Below the pieces are notes generated by a model that worked only from the letters and a program-made list of their open reading frames with translations, ran no database searches and had not been told where the DNA came from. Both the position numbers and the translations under genes were made by a program. A stretch of 64,000 nt of DNA from Bradyrhizobium sp. STM 3843 (GTDB lineage Bacteria > Pseudomonadota > Alphaproteobacteria > Rhizobiales > Xanthobacteraceae), in the NCBI RefSeq assembly GCF_000239815.1, contig NZ_CAFK01000315.1, positions 23,798-87,797 of the forward strand, written 5' to 3'. Shown in pieces: positions 17,631 through 26,545 of the stretch (its first letter is position 1; each line of letters starts with the position of its first letter).

Positions 17631-18605
17631 TCAGACCAGAAGCACGGTCGATCCCGTTGTCTTGCGACCGGCCAGGTCGGCATGCGCTTTGGCGGCGTCC
17701 TTGAGCGGATAGGTCTGGTGAACTTCGACCTTCACCGCGCCGGACTGGACGACGTCGAACAACTCCTTCGCCATTGCGACCAGGCTTTCACGCTTGGCGG
17801 CATAGGTGAAGAGCGTCGGCCGCGTCACGAAGAGTGAGCCCTTCTGCGCGAGCAGGCCAAGATTGAGCGGCTCGACCGCGCCCGAGGATTGTCCGAACAG
17901 AACCGCAAAGCCGAGCGGCGCAAGGCAATCCAGCGACTTGAGAAAGGTGTCCTTACCGACGGAATCGTAGACCACCGGGACTTTCCTGCCCGCCGTGATC
18001 TCGTCGACGCGCTTCACGAAGTCCTCGCGCGTGTAGACGATGGTGTGGTCGCAGCCATGCGCCTGCGCCAGCCTGGCCTTCTCGTCGCTCGAGACGGTGC
18101 CGATGACGGTCGCGCCCAGATGCTTGGCCCATTGGCTGAGGATCAAGCCGACTCCGCCGGCTGCGGCATGCAGGAGAATGGTGTCGCCAGACTTCACACG
18201 ATAGGTCTGCCGGATCAGGTACTGCACCGTGAGGCCCTTGAGCATCATGGCCGCGGCTGTCTGGTCATCAATCCCATCGGGCAGCTTGACCAGGGAAGCG
18301 GTCGGGATCAGGCGTGCTTCCGCATAAGCCCCGAGTGGGGACGAACCATAGGCTACACGGTCGCCGGCCTTGAGCTCGGTGACGCCCTCCCCCACCTCCT
18401 CGACCACGCCGGCGGCCTCACTGCCCAGGCCGCTCGGCAATTGCGCCGGATAAAGCCCGGAGCGGTTGTAGATGTCGACGAAGTTGAGCCCGACCGCCGT
18501 GTGGCGAATACGTGCCTCACCCCGGCCCGGCTTGCCGACATCGACCTTCTCCCATTTGAGCACCTCGGGTCCGCCGGGTTGATGAAAACGGATGGCGTAC
18601 GTCAT
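17631..18605 (-). CDS. qor: NADPH:quinone oxidoreductase (zinc-independent MDR family)
   Basis: 324 residues, medium-chain dehydrogenase/reductase of the quinone-reductase type. It has the substrate-side VGLNFVDIYNRSGLYP motif near residue 39, and the nucleotide-binding AAAGGVGLILSQWAK near 147. No zinc-ligand Cys/His set is visible. It reduces quinones or enones using NADPH in the cytosol. Ends in TTGSTVLLV. A single gene, convergent with the small gene to the left. Confidence 0.9.
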   Translation of the reverse strand: MTYAIRFHQPGGPEVLKWEKVDVGKPGRGEARIRHTAVGLNFVDIYNRSGLYPAQLPSGLGSEAAGVVEEVGEGVTELKAGDRVAYGSSPLGAYAEARLIPTASLVKLPDGIDDQTAAAMMLKGLTVQYLIRQTYRVKSGDTILLHAAAGGVGLILSQWAKHLGATVIGTVSSDEKARLAQAHGCDHTIVYTREDFVKRVDEITAGRKVPVVYDSVGKDTFLKSLDCLAPLGFAVLFGQSSGAVEPLNLGLLAQKGSLFVTRPTLFTYAAKRESLVAMAKELFDVVQSGAVKVEVHQTYPLKDAAKAHADLAGRKTTGSTVLLV

Positions 18606-18721
18606 TGCGTTACTCCCTTTCGTGACGATGAGATCTTTGCAGCGCGCCTGGAATCGACGCGATGTCTAGGAACCGAGCAGCGGCCCGAGCGTTCAGGCCC
18701 TATTAGTCGGGAGCTCAACTG

Positions 18722-18982
18722 ATGCCTCCGAAAAGACGCGCTGCGTCGCTCGAGCTGACGATCTGGCATGAACTTGCGGGTCACGCCATCATGGGAACGG
18801 CGCTCGGGCTCTGTGCCGCCTTCGTCCTGGCGTTCGTCGACAAGTTCGGCATCGCCCGCCTGATCGCACATGACTTGGAACCACATCTGACGTTTGCAGT
18901 CTTCGTCGGCATGTTCACACTTGTCTTTGCCGTCGGCGCAACCCTGACCGGCTTTGTCTTCACTATGATGGACAAGCGCTGA
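18722..18982 (+). CDS. small membrane protein
   Basis: 86 residues with two hydrophobic helices (IMGTALGLCAAFVLAFVD and FAVFVGMFTLVFAVGATLTGFVF, only quoted in part: VGMFTLVFAVGATLTG). Charged N-terminus and short basic C-terminus (MMDKR). ATG 18722 follows GGGAGCTCAACTG. Divergent from qor across 116 bases. No family recognised. Confidence 0.65.
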   Translation: MPPKRRAASLELTIWHELAGHAIMGTALGLCAAFVLAFVDKFGIARLIAHDLEPHLTFAVFVGMFTLVFAVGATLTGFVFTMMDKR

Positions 18983-19002
18983 GCCCGCGAAACGTCGCGT
19001 CA

Positions 19003-19671
19003 TCAGTAGATGCCAACATCGAGCGGCTGCTCCGACGCGATTGTCTTGAGACGGTCGGTGTAAGATGCCAACAGGGTCACCCGCTCGCTCTGCTCCAGCC
19101 GGACGGGCCCGTAAGCAATCTGCGGCGCAAGCACGTCAAAGCCGGTGAACTGGAGAATTCCGCGGTGAATGGGCCGCAGGATCGCTGTGATATCGCCATT
19201 GAAGCCGCCCTTCTCATAGGCGGTGCTCGGGCCGCCGGTTGTCAGTGACAGCATGGCACGTTTGCCTTTGAACACGCCGTCCGCATAGATCCTGCCGCCG
19301 CCATAGGTGCGGCCCATCGCAAACACGCGGTCGACCCAGCCCTTGAGGATTCCCGGCAAGCCAAACCACCACAGCGGAAACTGCCAGATCATCAGATCGC
19401 ACCATTCGATCTTCTGGATTTCACGCTCGATTTCCTCCGCAAAACCGTAGTTCTCGGACGCGTGCAGCTCTTCAATCTGTTGCTTGAAGTAGTCGGGATC
19501 CTTGACCGTGATGAAGTTATGCCGGCTCGACACGGGATCAAACTGCATCGCATAGAGGTCCGACGTCTTGACCTCATGGCCTGCAGCGCTCAGCGCTTCG
19601 ACTGCCGCCCGATACATCGCGCCGTTGAAGCTCTGGTGCTCGGGATGCGCGAGCACGATGAACACCTTCAT
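19003..19671 (-). CDS. NAD(P)H-dependent quinone oxidoreductase, flavodoxin-like
   Basis: 222 residues of the NQO1/MdaB/KefF flavodoxin-like fold. The FMN/FAD phosphate loop is at the N-terminus (FIVLAHPEHQSFNGAMY), and the core motif DLMIWQFPLWWFGLPGILKG lies near residue 90. It carries out two-electron reduction of quinones. ATG 19671 follows GGGGGAAATC. Lies 20 bases from the stop of the small membrane protein on the other strand. It complements qor in quinone detoxification, but there is no sign of a shared operon. Confidence 0.88.
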   Translation of the reverse strand: MKVFIVLAHPEHQSFNGAMYRAAVEALSAAGHEVKTSDLYAMQFDPVSSRHNFITVKDPDYFKQQIEELHASENYGFAEEIEREIQKIEWCDLMIWQFPLWWFGLPGILKGWVDRVFAMGRTYGGGRIYADGVFKGKRAMLSLTTGGPSTAYEKGGFNGDITAILRPIHRGILQFTGFDVLAPQIAYGPVRLEQSERVTLLASYTDRLKTIASEQPLDVGIY

Positions 19672-19876
19672 GATTTCCCCCGCATCAAGACCCCGCTGGA
19701 GTTCGAGCACTCCGCGCACTGATTGGAACCGGCCTGCGGCCGAGATGTTACATGAAGGTCACAGCGGCGCACAATCAGCCGCCGTTCTCTGTCCGTTCGG
19801 CACAGTTGATGAGGACTCCAGAGCAGGCGCAGTAGAATGGGACCAGGTTGGGTGCGCTTTGCGAAGGAGAGCGAAA

Positions 19877-20074
19877 ATGCCAGCCTATACGAGACCAAGC
19901 GAAGAGCAGGGATTGGCTCCGGTCGTATGCCCCGGTTGTCTGGGGTTCTTACCCATGCATGTTCGGGAGGTCGAACCGCATTGGAACTCGGCCAGGATCG
20001 ACCTGGTCTTCGAATGCGCAGATTGTGGCGCCGAGGTCAGACACAGCGTGCACAGGCCCGCTCTGCGCCACTAG
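19877..20074 (+). CDS. small zinc-ribbon-like protein
   Basis: 65 residues, ATG 19877 preceded by AAGGAGAG at ideal distance. It has two Cys pairs, CPGC near residue 18 and CADC near 48, spaced as in a zinc ribbon, with several His around them. It is probably a structural or nucleic-acid-associated metal site, but no family is recognised. It shares a reading frame with a longer open frame whose upstream part is not coding. Confidence 0.6.
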   Translation: MPAYTRPSEEQGLAPVVCPGCLGFLPMHVREVEPHWNSARIDLVFECADCGAEVRHSVHRPALRH

Positions 20075-20181
20075 CGCTTCGCTTCCGAAGTTCGCCGCCA
20101 AGTGCGTGGTGATATACGCGAAGGTCGGAAACGGAGCACAGCCACGTTCACGTCGCCGCTGTTCAAGGCCTCGTGCTTCAC

Positions 20182-20370
20182 TTAATGCGTCACTTGGCGA
20201 ACCTCACTCCAATTCGGATTGCACTCGCGAAAGTGGTGCGCGATCTCGTCCAGAGCTCGCCTCTCCCACTCCTCCGCCTGCGCCAGCCAAAACGCCCGCC
20301 GTTGCACATCCACCGCGGCACGTTCCCGGCACAAATATTCCTGACTGCGGATTTCCACGAGTCTGATCAT
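20182..20370 (-). CDS. small hypothetical protein
   Basis: 62 residues, helical and charged (AFWLAQAEEWERRALDEIAH). ATG 20370 follows GGGAGTGAGC. Small helical proteins of this kind, carrying a W-x-x-x-A-E-E-W pattern, occur in Bradyrhizobium. No known function. Confidence 0.5.
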   Translation of the reverse strand: MIRLVEIRSQEYLCRERAAVDVQRRAFWLAQAEEWERRALDEIAHHFRECNPNWSEVRQVTH

Positions 20371-20516
20371 GCTCACTCCCGAGATACAAACCCAAGCAGG
20401 CATCGCACTCTAGCAAGTCCAGTGGGAATTGGCGTCACGGCATCGTGCTCAGGCCGCGTTTTCTGTTCGCGACATCTATTGCAACGCAACAGGACGTTTA
20501 AGCGAGATGAGTGCGG

Positions 20517-21725
20517 TCACGCGCACCTGACGTAGCAATGAAAACCGCCATAGATCCCGGAGCGGTCCAGTTCGGCGCCGACCGCGCTGCGCTCTTCGTC
20601 GCGCTGCCAGCGGCCGCGAAGCCCAGAAAGCGTGACGGCCTCCAGCGGGGAGGCGCTGCCCGTCGTACGACATACGACGCGGATGCGTTCGCTCCCGGCG
20701 CGATCAATCGCGGTCCACAGCTTACGGATATCGTCGACGCCCATCGAGTCCTGCACGTCCAACAATGCGACGGCGTCGACTTCGCGCGCCGGCAGGCTGT
20801 CCAGGAATTGGGCGAGATTGGCTCGGACGGGAATGATCACGCCAACGCCGTTGCGCATGCGAGGGAAATGACGGCGCTGCAAATAGGGCGGCAAGCAGCG
20901 ATCATCAGGACCGGAATAGGCACGACGCAGAGCCTGCCAGGCAAAGTAGTTGCTGTCGGCGGGATGACCGTCGATCAGACGTAGTAGTCGCCGGTAGAGA
21001 ACCACATCGAGAGGAGCTTCAGCCTGCAAGAGAGCCCGCTGTTGCGGTGAAATTCCGAGGCTGAACAAGAGCGCCTGGGCGCGTGCCACGAGCCGCAACG
21101 GCGTCGAATGAAACAGACGACCAAGACGCGCCATCGCTTCCAGCCGGGCCGGAGAATCAACCGCCTCCATCAACAAAACGTCAAGGTCGATCCCAAGAAC
21201 ACGCGTGATCTGGTGGGCAAAGCCGATCGCCCGACCGAGCAGTCCATGCCGGTAGAGCCCATCGGTGAAATAGGTGTAGCGGCGGCGCCCGAGGACGTTG
21301 TGTCCATCCCAATAACTTCGGGTCGGCGCATCGAGCAGAGGACGCAGCTTCTGAAGGTAACGCTCGGCGTTTGCAGGCGACGCCGCCTCGCCGAAAAACT
21401 CCCAGAACTCGTCGTAGCTGCCAAACGCACGGACACCCGCGAGCCGCAGTTTGAGCAATGCCAACTGGGATTCGCTGCGATCGACGGCAAAAATCTGCGC
21501 CGGCTGTGCGGTCAGGTAAGAGAGCGCATTGCAACCACCAGACGAGACCGTCACGATTGTGGAACCGAGCGGCAATTGCAGGGCTGCGAGATCCGCTTCC
21601 GGATCGTCCCAGCTCTGGGTGTGGATCAACCGTCGCACCGAAAACGCGACCGCCCTGTCCCAGAGCGTCATCCCGTTCTCAAGCCCGCTGCCGCGCGTGG
21701 CTCCAGCAATCAGTTGCGTCGTCAT
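20517..21725 (-). CDS. btaA: BtaA-like SAM:diacylglycerol 3-amino-3-carboxypropyltransferase (DUF3419)
   Basis: 402 residues of the DUF3419/BtaA family. BtaA transfers the aminocarboxypropyl group of S-adenosylmethionine to diacylglycerol, the first step to the betaine lipid DGTS. A SAM-binding region is visible: VSSGGCNALSYL followed by IFAVDRSESQLALLKLR. Central segments YWDGHNVLGRRRY and the C-terminal VALLDVQDSMGVDD are family-typical. No BtaB (N-methyltransferase) lies beside it. A neighbouring LPG-synthase-type membrane protein hints at a membrane-lipid locus. Confidence 0.8.
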   Translation of the reverse strand: MTTQLIAGATRGSGLENGMTLWDRAVAFSVRRLIHTQSWDDPEADLAALQLPLGSTIVTVSSGGCNALSYLTAQPAQIFAVDRSESQLALLKLRLAGVRAFGSYDEFWEFFGEAASPANAERYLQKLRPLLDAPTRSYWDGHNVLGRRRYTYFTDGLYRHGLLGRAIGFAHQITRVLGIDLDVLLMEAVDSPARLEAMARLGRLFHSTPLRLVARAQALLFSLGISPQQRALLQAEAPLDVVLYRRLLRLIDGHPADSNYFAWQALRRAYSGPDDRCLPPYLQRRHFPRMRNGVGVIIPVRANLAQFLDSLPAREVDAVALLDVQDSMGVDDIRKLWTAIDRAGSERIRVVCRTTGSASPLEAVTLSGLRGRWQRDEERSAVGAELDRSGIYGGFHCYVRCA

Positions 21726-21797
21726 CCGTGCCTCGGCTCACCGATTCGACAAGGATAGCGCGGACGCAATGCAATTATGCGACAGGGAGACCCGCGT

Positions 21798-21812
21798 GAC
21801 TTGTTACAAGTC
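21798..21812. promoter_or_regulatory. perfect palindrome upstream of btaA-like gene
   Basis: GACTTG-TTA-CAAGTC, a perfect 6+3+6 inverted repeat about 73 bases upstream of the btaA-like start. Size fits a dimeric regulator site. No regulator known; I found no convincing Pho box in the same region. Confidence 0.35.
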
Positions 21813-21840
21813 TGTTGCACTTGCCTCGAAGATCAAGCGC

Positions 21841-22887
21841 TTAGTCGCCCGATCCTGGAGCGGCTGAATGATTACGGCGCAGCGTTCGCCATGCTTCGAC
21901 GCTGCCGAACAGCGCAAGCGCGATCACAAACGGCAACAGATGGTAAAGAATCCGGAAGATAAGGAGTGCAGCGAGGACAGGATCCTTGTCGTCACTTCCC
22001 AGACCGAGCAGGATCGTTGCATCGAACATCCCTATTCCAGCCGGCGCATGGCTGGCGAAGCCCAGCAGAGTGGCCGCAATGAACACGGCCATCAGGCGCG
22101 AGAGCTCAACGTCGAGTTCTGCTGGAATCAGCACGTACATCGCAAGCGCTGCGGCGCTCAGATCAAACAAGCCGATCAGGATCTGGACGAGCACCAACGG
22201 ACCCGACGGAAGCCGCACCGGCCAGCGCTTGCTGCGCCGTCCAGGCCAGCTCCAGACCACGAAACCGAGCACCCCGGCCAGCAGCGCAGTCGCCACCAGC
22301 CGATTGAGCGTAGGCGGCCAATACTCGACCCAACCAAAGGCATCGGGATCGATCATGAGGCTTAGCCCAAGGGCAGTCAGATTGCCGAGCCAGAAAGTGA
22401 GACCGGTCAGGAAGCTGATATTCGCGATGTCGATCGCGCCCAATTTGTAGCGCGAGTAGACTCGATAGCGAATCACCGGAGCGATCAAGGCGACGGCCCC
22501 GATGCCATGGGCGATAGGATAGCTCGTGAAGCTCGCAAGGGCCGCCATGCGAAACGGAACATCGCGTCGGCCGATGGTCCGAAGCGCAAGCAAGTCGTAG
22601 AGCGTCAGGCTGGCGTAGGACATGATGATCAGCAGTAGCGCCAGCGCGATTAACCGCGTATCCGTATCTTCCGCGATCGCCAACGCGTGAGCTATATCCA
22701 GCTTCTTGATCGCACGCGTCAGCGCGTAGATCGCCGCGCCGGCAATCATCATGCTGACCGCAAGGCCGCCGAGACCTCGGAGCCACGTCCTGCGGCTCAA
22801 TGTTGCCTGCGGCTTTTCGTCGGTCAGGGCGGCGAATCCATGGGAGCCTTGCGGCGCGGACGCGCCAGCCGATTCGGGTCGATTCAT
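21841..22887 (-). CDS. lysylphosphatidylglycerol synthase-type transmembrane protein (UPF0104/AglD-like)
   Basis: About 348 residues with eight or so membrane helices, matching the transmembrane (flippase-like) domain of MprF without the aminoacyl-transferase domain. The family signature HAPAGIGMFDATILLGLG lies near residue 285, and SYPIAHGIGAVALIAPVIRY near 135. Such proteins are thought to flip or handle lipids. Start taken at ATG 22887; an in-frame GTG at 22902 is possible; neither has a clear ribosome site. It lies upstream of, and on the same strand as, the btaA-like gene, separated by 115 bases. Confidence 0.8.
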   Translation of the reverse strand: MNRPESAGASAPQGSHGFAALTDEKPQATLSRRTWLRGLGGLAVSMMIAGAAIYALTRAIKKLDIAHALAIAEDTDTRLIALALLLIIMSYASLTLYDLLALRTIGRRDVPFRMAALASFTSYPIAHGIGAVALIAPVIRYRVYSRYKLGAIDIANISFLTGLTFWLGNLTALGLSLMIDPDAFGWVEYWPPTLNRLVATALLAGVLGFVVWSWPGRRSKRWPVRLPSGPLVLVQILIGLFDLSAAALAMYVLIPAELDVELSRLMAVFIAATLLGFASHAPAGIGMFDATILLGLGSDDKDPVLAALLIFRILYHLLPFVIALALFGSVEAWRTLRRNHSAAPGSGD

Positions 22888-23168
22888 GGCGCCGTTTGAC
22901 ACGGGGATGTGACAGCTAAGTTACCGTTGCAGTCTCTCTCAGGCATGCGAGTCCTTCCATTCAAGATATTAACCATCGGCGTTAGCGTGTATCGACCTGT
23001 TTGCCACACATCCCGCATTGCGGTGCGACCGATCATGAGAATTTGAATTAAGCTCTGCGGCATCAACGCATATTGAAGAAGCCTGTGCAAATACCGATGC
23101 ATGATGGTCGCATCTTCGTCATGCGGCGTAGGTAAGAGGCCCGCAACGCAGCACGCATTCGAGGCAGC

Positions 23169-23390
23169 ATGAACGCGGAAACCGATCACGACTTAACGCA
23201 GGATCAGTGGGAGACGCTCAAGGCGCTCCGGCTTCCTGTGCGCGAACGCCGCAGGCTCAGCGGCCTGATGGTTGATCAGCTCGTAGCTGCCGGGCTGGTG
23301 GCAATGATCGAGGGCACGCCTGCGCTGACGCAGGCGGGCCGAAAGGTCCTGATCAGAGGCTCGTCGCGGCTTCTGGACGTAGCCGCCTGA
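23169..23390 (+). CDS. small hypothetical protein, winged-helix-like
   Basis: 73 residues. The sequence LTQDQWETLKALRLP and GLVAMIEGTPALTQAGRKVL resembles a minimal winged-helix segment in which the 'TPALTQAGR' part would form the wing. ATG 23169 follows GAGGCAGC. It may bind DNA but has no recognised partner. Convergent with the PPOX gene. Confidence 0.6.
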   Translation: MNAETDHDLTQDQWETLKALRLPVRERRRLSGLMVDQLVAAGLVAMIEGTPALTQAGRKVLIRGSSRLLDVAA

Positions 23391-23429
23391 TATAGTTTCC
23401 GATCTTGAATTCACACAGAACCAACGCCG

Positions 23430-24041
23430 TCACCACAAGGTTTGTTGGGCGCGCTCCGGCCACTCGCGATCATACTGTTCCGCATCGACCTGCTTTGCGC
23501 TCATATCGGCCAGGATCTGACCTGGCGTCGGTAGGTCCTTAGGGTCGACGCGGTTATCAGGGTTCCACAAATCGGAACGCACAATGGCGCGTGCACATTG
23601 AAAGTAGACCTCGTCGACGGTCATGACGAGAACACTGCGCGGGGTCTTGCCGTCGATCTTGAACGAGGCAAGCAGCTCGGGATCCGCTGACAACTGTGCC
23701 TGTCCATTCACACGCAAGGTGTTGCCGGATCCTGGAATCAGGAACAGCAGCGCGATGCGCGGATCACGAACGATGTTGCGCAGCGAATCGATGCGGTTGT
23801 TGCCGCGGCGATCCGGCATCATCAACGTCTTGTCATCGTGAATACGGACGAAGCCGGGCAGATCGCCGCGCGGCGAACAGTCCAGTCCCTCGGGTCCGGA
23901 GGTCGCGAGCGCCACGAAAGGCGATTTCTCGATCATGACACGGTAGTGCGCCGTTACCCGATCGGCGACTTTCACAGTCGATGTCAGACCTGTCTTGCCG
24001 TAGATGGCTTCGAGCTGCTCGATCGTGGTGATGGTCGACAT
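23430..24041 (-). CDS. pyridoxamine 5'-phosphate oxidase-like FMN flavoprotein
   Basis: 203 residues of the PPOX split-barrel superfamily, MSMEG_1061 subtype. Motifs are SPFVALATSGPEGLDCSPRG near residue 41, DRRGNNRIDSLRNI near 79 and PRIALLFLIPGSGNTLRVNG near 96. It binds FMN or F420 and the substrate is unknown. ATG 24041 follows AAAGGACG. It lies 14 bases downstream of phnN on the same strand, so it could be the last gene of the phosphonate operon, though no functional link is known. Confidence 0.82.
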   Translation of the reverse strand: MSTITTIEQLEAIYGKTGLTSTVKVADRVTAHYRVMIEKSPFVALATSGPEGLDCSPRGDLPGFVRIHDDKTLMMPDRRGNNRIDSLRNIVRDPRIALLFLIPGSGNTLRVNGQAQLSADPELLASFKIDGKTPRSVLVMTVDEVYFQCARAIVRSDLWNPDNRVDPKDLPTPGQILADMSAKQVDAEQYDREWPERAQQTLW

Positions 24042-24055
24042 GGCGTCCTTTCCGC

Positions 24056-24661
24056 TCAATTTGGCCCTGCTCCACCGAACTCGCGCGTAATCATCCCTAG
24101 CAGCGTGCTTGCGTGCCGCTTCGCATCGCCGACATTGCAGATCGTGAGATCTGCGAGGAACGGATCTTCCGAGACGGCCCGATGAAGTCGCGCGTCAAGA
24201 TCACCATCACTCGGGCGATGCCGCTGCGCCAGCCGTTCGGCGAGGACGTCCGAAGGTGCAGTGACAGCGACGACCACCACATGCGCGTAGGCGCGGCGAA
24301 ATGCCGCGATCACGCGGCGCGAGACGTTGACGACGACGGTTCGGCCGGCGCGGATATCGCCGTCAATGTCACGCCGCAGACCATACAAGTGTCCATGCGC
24401 TTCCCAATGGATGGCGAACTGATCCCGCGCCAAAGCCAGCCGGAACGCCGTCTCATCCAATTCGTCGTTATCTTCAGACGTCGACGCGCGCCGCGTGACG
24501 ACGCGTCGCGGGAAAACGACGCGGTCATCGCCGGCACATTCGGCGCGCGCCAGATTGATCAGCGTATCCTTGCCAGCCCCACTCGGTCCGACCACCAGCA
24601 CGATCCGGCCGGGCCCAAGCTTGAGTGGCATGTCGGTCGAGGGGGCTGACGTCTCGCTCAT
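24056..24661 (-). CDS. phnN: ribose 1,5-bisphosphokinase PhnN
   Basis: 201 residues, guanylate-kinase-like P-loop protein. Walker A is GPSGAGKD near residue 25, followed by FPRRVVTRR. It phosphorylates ribose 1,5-bisphosphate to PRPP, completing salvage of the ribose product of C-P lyase action. ATG 24661 overlaps the phnM stop (ATGA), showing translational coupling in the phnGHIJKLMN operon. Slightly longer than E. coli PhnN. Confidence 0.92.
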   Translation of the reverse strand: MSETSAPSTDMPLKLGPGRIVLVVGPSGAGKDTLINLARAECAGDDRVVFPRRVVTRRASTSEDNDELDETAFRLALARDQFAIHWEAHGHLYGLRRDIDGDIRAGRTVVVNVSRRVIAAFRRAYAHVVVVAVTAPSDVLAERLAQRHRPSDGDLDARLHRAVSEDPFLADLTICNVGDAKRHASTLLGMITREFGGAGPN

Positions 24662-25815
24662 GCGACACGCATTCCTTCGCGCCACACGCTGCGGACAACC
24701 GGAACGGCGCCGGCAATATGCACCCGGATCAAGTCCGCGCGTTTGCCTGGTGCGATCTCGCCGCGATCCGAAAGACCGACGGCTTCAGCCGGTGCTTTGG
24801 TCACGGTGCGAACCGCGGCAGCGAGGTCAATCGAAGGCACCCGCTGCGGTAGTTGCAGCGCGCCCAACAACAGGCTCGAGGGCACGTAGTCGGACGAGAG
24901 GATATCAAGCAGGCCATCGCGGGCGAGATCGAGCGCCGCAATGTTGCCGGAATGCGAACCGCCACGCACGACATTCGGCGCGCCCATAAGGATGCAGATG
25001 CCGGCCTGATGCAAACCGCGCGCAGCTTCGATCGTGGTCGGGAACTCCGCCACCGAAATGCGATCCTTGATCGCATCGGCGACGTTCTCCTCCGTCGTAT
25101 CATCATGACTGGCGAGCGGGACATTGTGCTTCCGCGCCAGCGCGATGATCTCGCGCAGATTGTCCGATGCATAGGCTTTCTGATAGGCGAACCGGCGCTC
25201 GAACAGAATGTCGAGCTCTGCATCGGTCCTGCCGCCGCCTTTGCCGCGATAGTAGTCGCGCAGCTTGCCTTCATCGCGGAACTGCCGTTGCCCCGGCGTG
25301 TGGTCCATCAGTGACATCAAGCGCACGTCCGGACGGCCGGCGAGCTCCGAGGCTTCACGGACCACGGTCGGCATCGGGATCTCGCAGCGCAAATGCAGAA
25401 AATGATCCGCCCGCAGCAGGCCGCCATCGCGAGCTGATCCGATCGCGTCAGCCAGCATGGCGGCCCGGCCTTCGACGTCGCTGGTGCCTTCCTCACTCCA
25501 GACCCGCAGCGAATCCAGAACCGTGGTGATGCCAGCCGTCGCGAGCTGCCCATCATAAGAGATCACCGCGGCGATCGGGTCCCAGAACACCTTCGGTCGC
25601 GGGACGAAATGTGCTTCCAGATGATCGGTGTGCAGTTCGATGAGCCCGGGCATGATCAGGTCCCCCGCGGCGTCTTCGCTTCCCGCAGGGCTCTTGCCCT
25701 CACCGATCGCGGCAATCTGGCCGTTGACGACTGCCACCCAGCCTTGCTCGATGACGCGGTCGGCCAGGACAACCCTGGCATTGCCGATCACGTTCTCGGA
25801 ATTGCTTAGGGCCAT
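24658..25815 (-). CDS. phnM: ribose 1-methylphosphonate 5-triphosphate diphosphatase PhnM (copy 1)
   Basis: 385 residues, amidohydrolase superfamily. Metal-site motifs are visible: ELHTDHLEAH near residue 62, ASHDDTTEEN near 235, GAPNVVRGGSHSGN near 280, and LSSDYVPSS near 305. It releases pyrophosphate from the triphosphate formed by PhnGHIL, before PhnJ cleaves the C-P bond. Starts at ATG 25815 and is separated from phnL by 16 bases. It is one of two PhnM genes in the window; the second, at 35700, is clearly a divergent paralogue. Confidence 0.92.
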   Translation of the reverse strand: MALSNSENVIGNARVVLADRVIEQGWVAVVNGQIAAIGEGKSPAGSEDAAGDLIMPGLIELHTDHLEAHFVPRPKVFWDPIAAVISYDGQLATAGITTVLDSLRVWSEEGTSDVEGRAAMLADAIGSARDGGLLRADHFLHLRCEIPMPTVVREASELAGRPDVRLMSLMDHTPGQRQFRDEGKLRDYYRGKGGGRTDAELDILFERRFAYQKAYASDNLREIIALARKHNVPLASHDDTTEENVADAIKDRISVAEFPTTIEAARGLHQAGICILMGAPNVVRGGSHSGNIAALDLARDGLLDILSSDYVPSSLLLGALQLPQRVPSIDLAAAVRTVTKAPAEAVGLSDRGEIAPGKRADLIRVHIAGAVPVVRSVWREGMRVA

Positions 25816-25831
25816 GCTATGTCTGTCCTGT

Positions 25832-26545
25832 TCATGCTGCTGCTGCAAATGCCGTGACGTCCACGGTGCTATCAGCGATCTGCCGGCGAATGTCATCATC
25901 ATGGACAATCGCGATCATCGCGACGCCCGCCTTCTTCTTGGCCTCGATCAGTTCCACAACGACTGACCGATTGGCGGCATCGAGCGATGCGGTCGGCTCG
26001 TCCAGAAGGAGGATCGGCAGGTCGGAAATGAAGCCGCGCGCGATGTTGATGCGTTGCTGTTCGCCGCCGGAGAAAGTCGATGGCGGCAGGCTCCAGAGAC
26101 GTTCGGGGATGTTGAGACGACGCAGCAGCTTTGCGGCCTGTTCGCGCGCGATCTCTCGCGGCGCGCCGGTTGCGATCAAAGGCTCGGCGACGACGTCGAG
26201 CGCAGGCACGCGCGGCACCGCACGCAGGAACTGGCTGACATAGCCGATCGTATGGCGGCGTACGTTCAGGATCGCACGCGGCTCGGCCTGCGCCAGGTCC
26301 AGGATGACGCCCTGGTGCCGAACCCCGATACGACCACCGTCGCAGCGGTAGTTGCCGAAGATCATCTTCAGGATCGACGACTTGCCCGCGCCGGAGGGGC
26401 CGGACAGCACCATGCACTCGCCCGCATGGACCTGGAATGACACGCCGCGCACCACGGCCAGCCGGATGCCGCCCTGCAGGTGCATGGTGAAGGTCTTTTC
26501 CGCGCTCTCGATGGCAATCATCACGGACATCGGCGTCGACCTCAT
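25832..26545 (-). CDS. phnL: C-P lyase ABC-type ATPase PhnL
   Basis: 237 residues. Walker A is GPSGAGKSS near residue 51, the ABC signature is FSGGEQQRINIARG near 157, Walker B LLLDEPTAS near 178. PhnL resembles an ABC ATPase but works with PhnGHI in triphosphate formation, not import. The start overlaps the phnK stop by four bases (ATGA). An internal ATG at 26530 is an alternative start. Confidence 0.92.
   Translation of the reverse strand: MRSTPMSVMIAIESAEKTFTMHLQGGIRLAVVRGVSFQVHAGECMVLSGPSGAGKSSILKMIFGNYRCDGGRIGVRHQGVILDLAQAEPRAILNVRRHTIGYVSQFLRAVPRVPALDVVAEPLIATGAPREIAREQAAKLLRRLNIPERLWSLPPSTFSGGEQQRINIARGFISDLPILLLDEPTASLDAANRSVVVELIEAKKKAGVAMIAIVHDDDIRRQIADSTVDVTAFAAAA

Noticed and set aside
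21726..21840. Search for a Pho box upstream of the btaA-like gene
   Set aside because: Only poor matches with wrong spacing.
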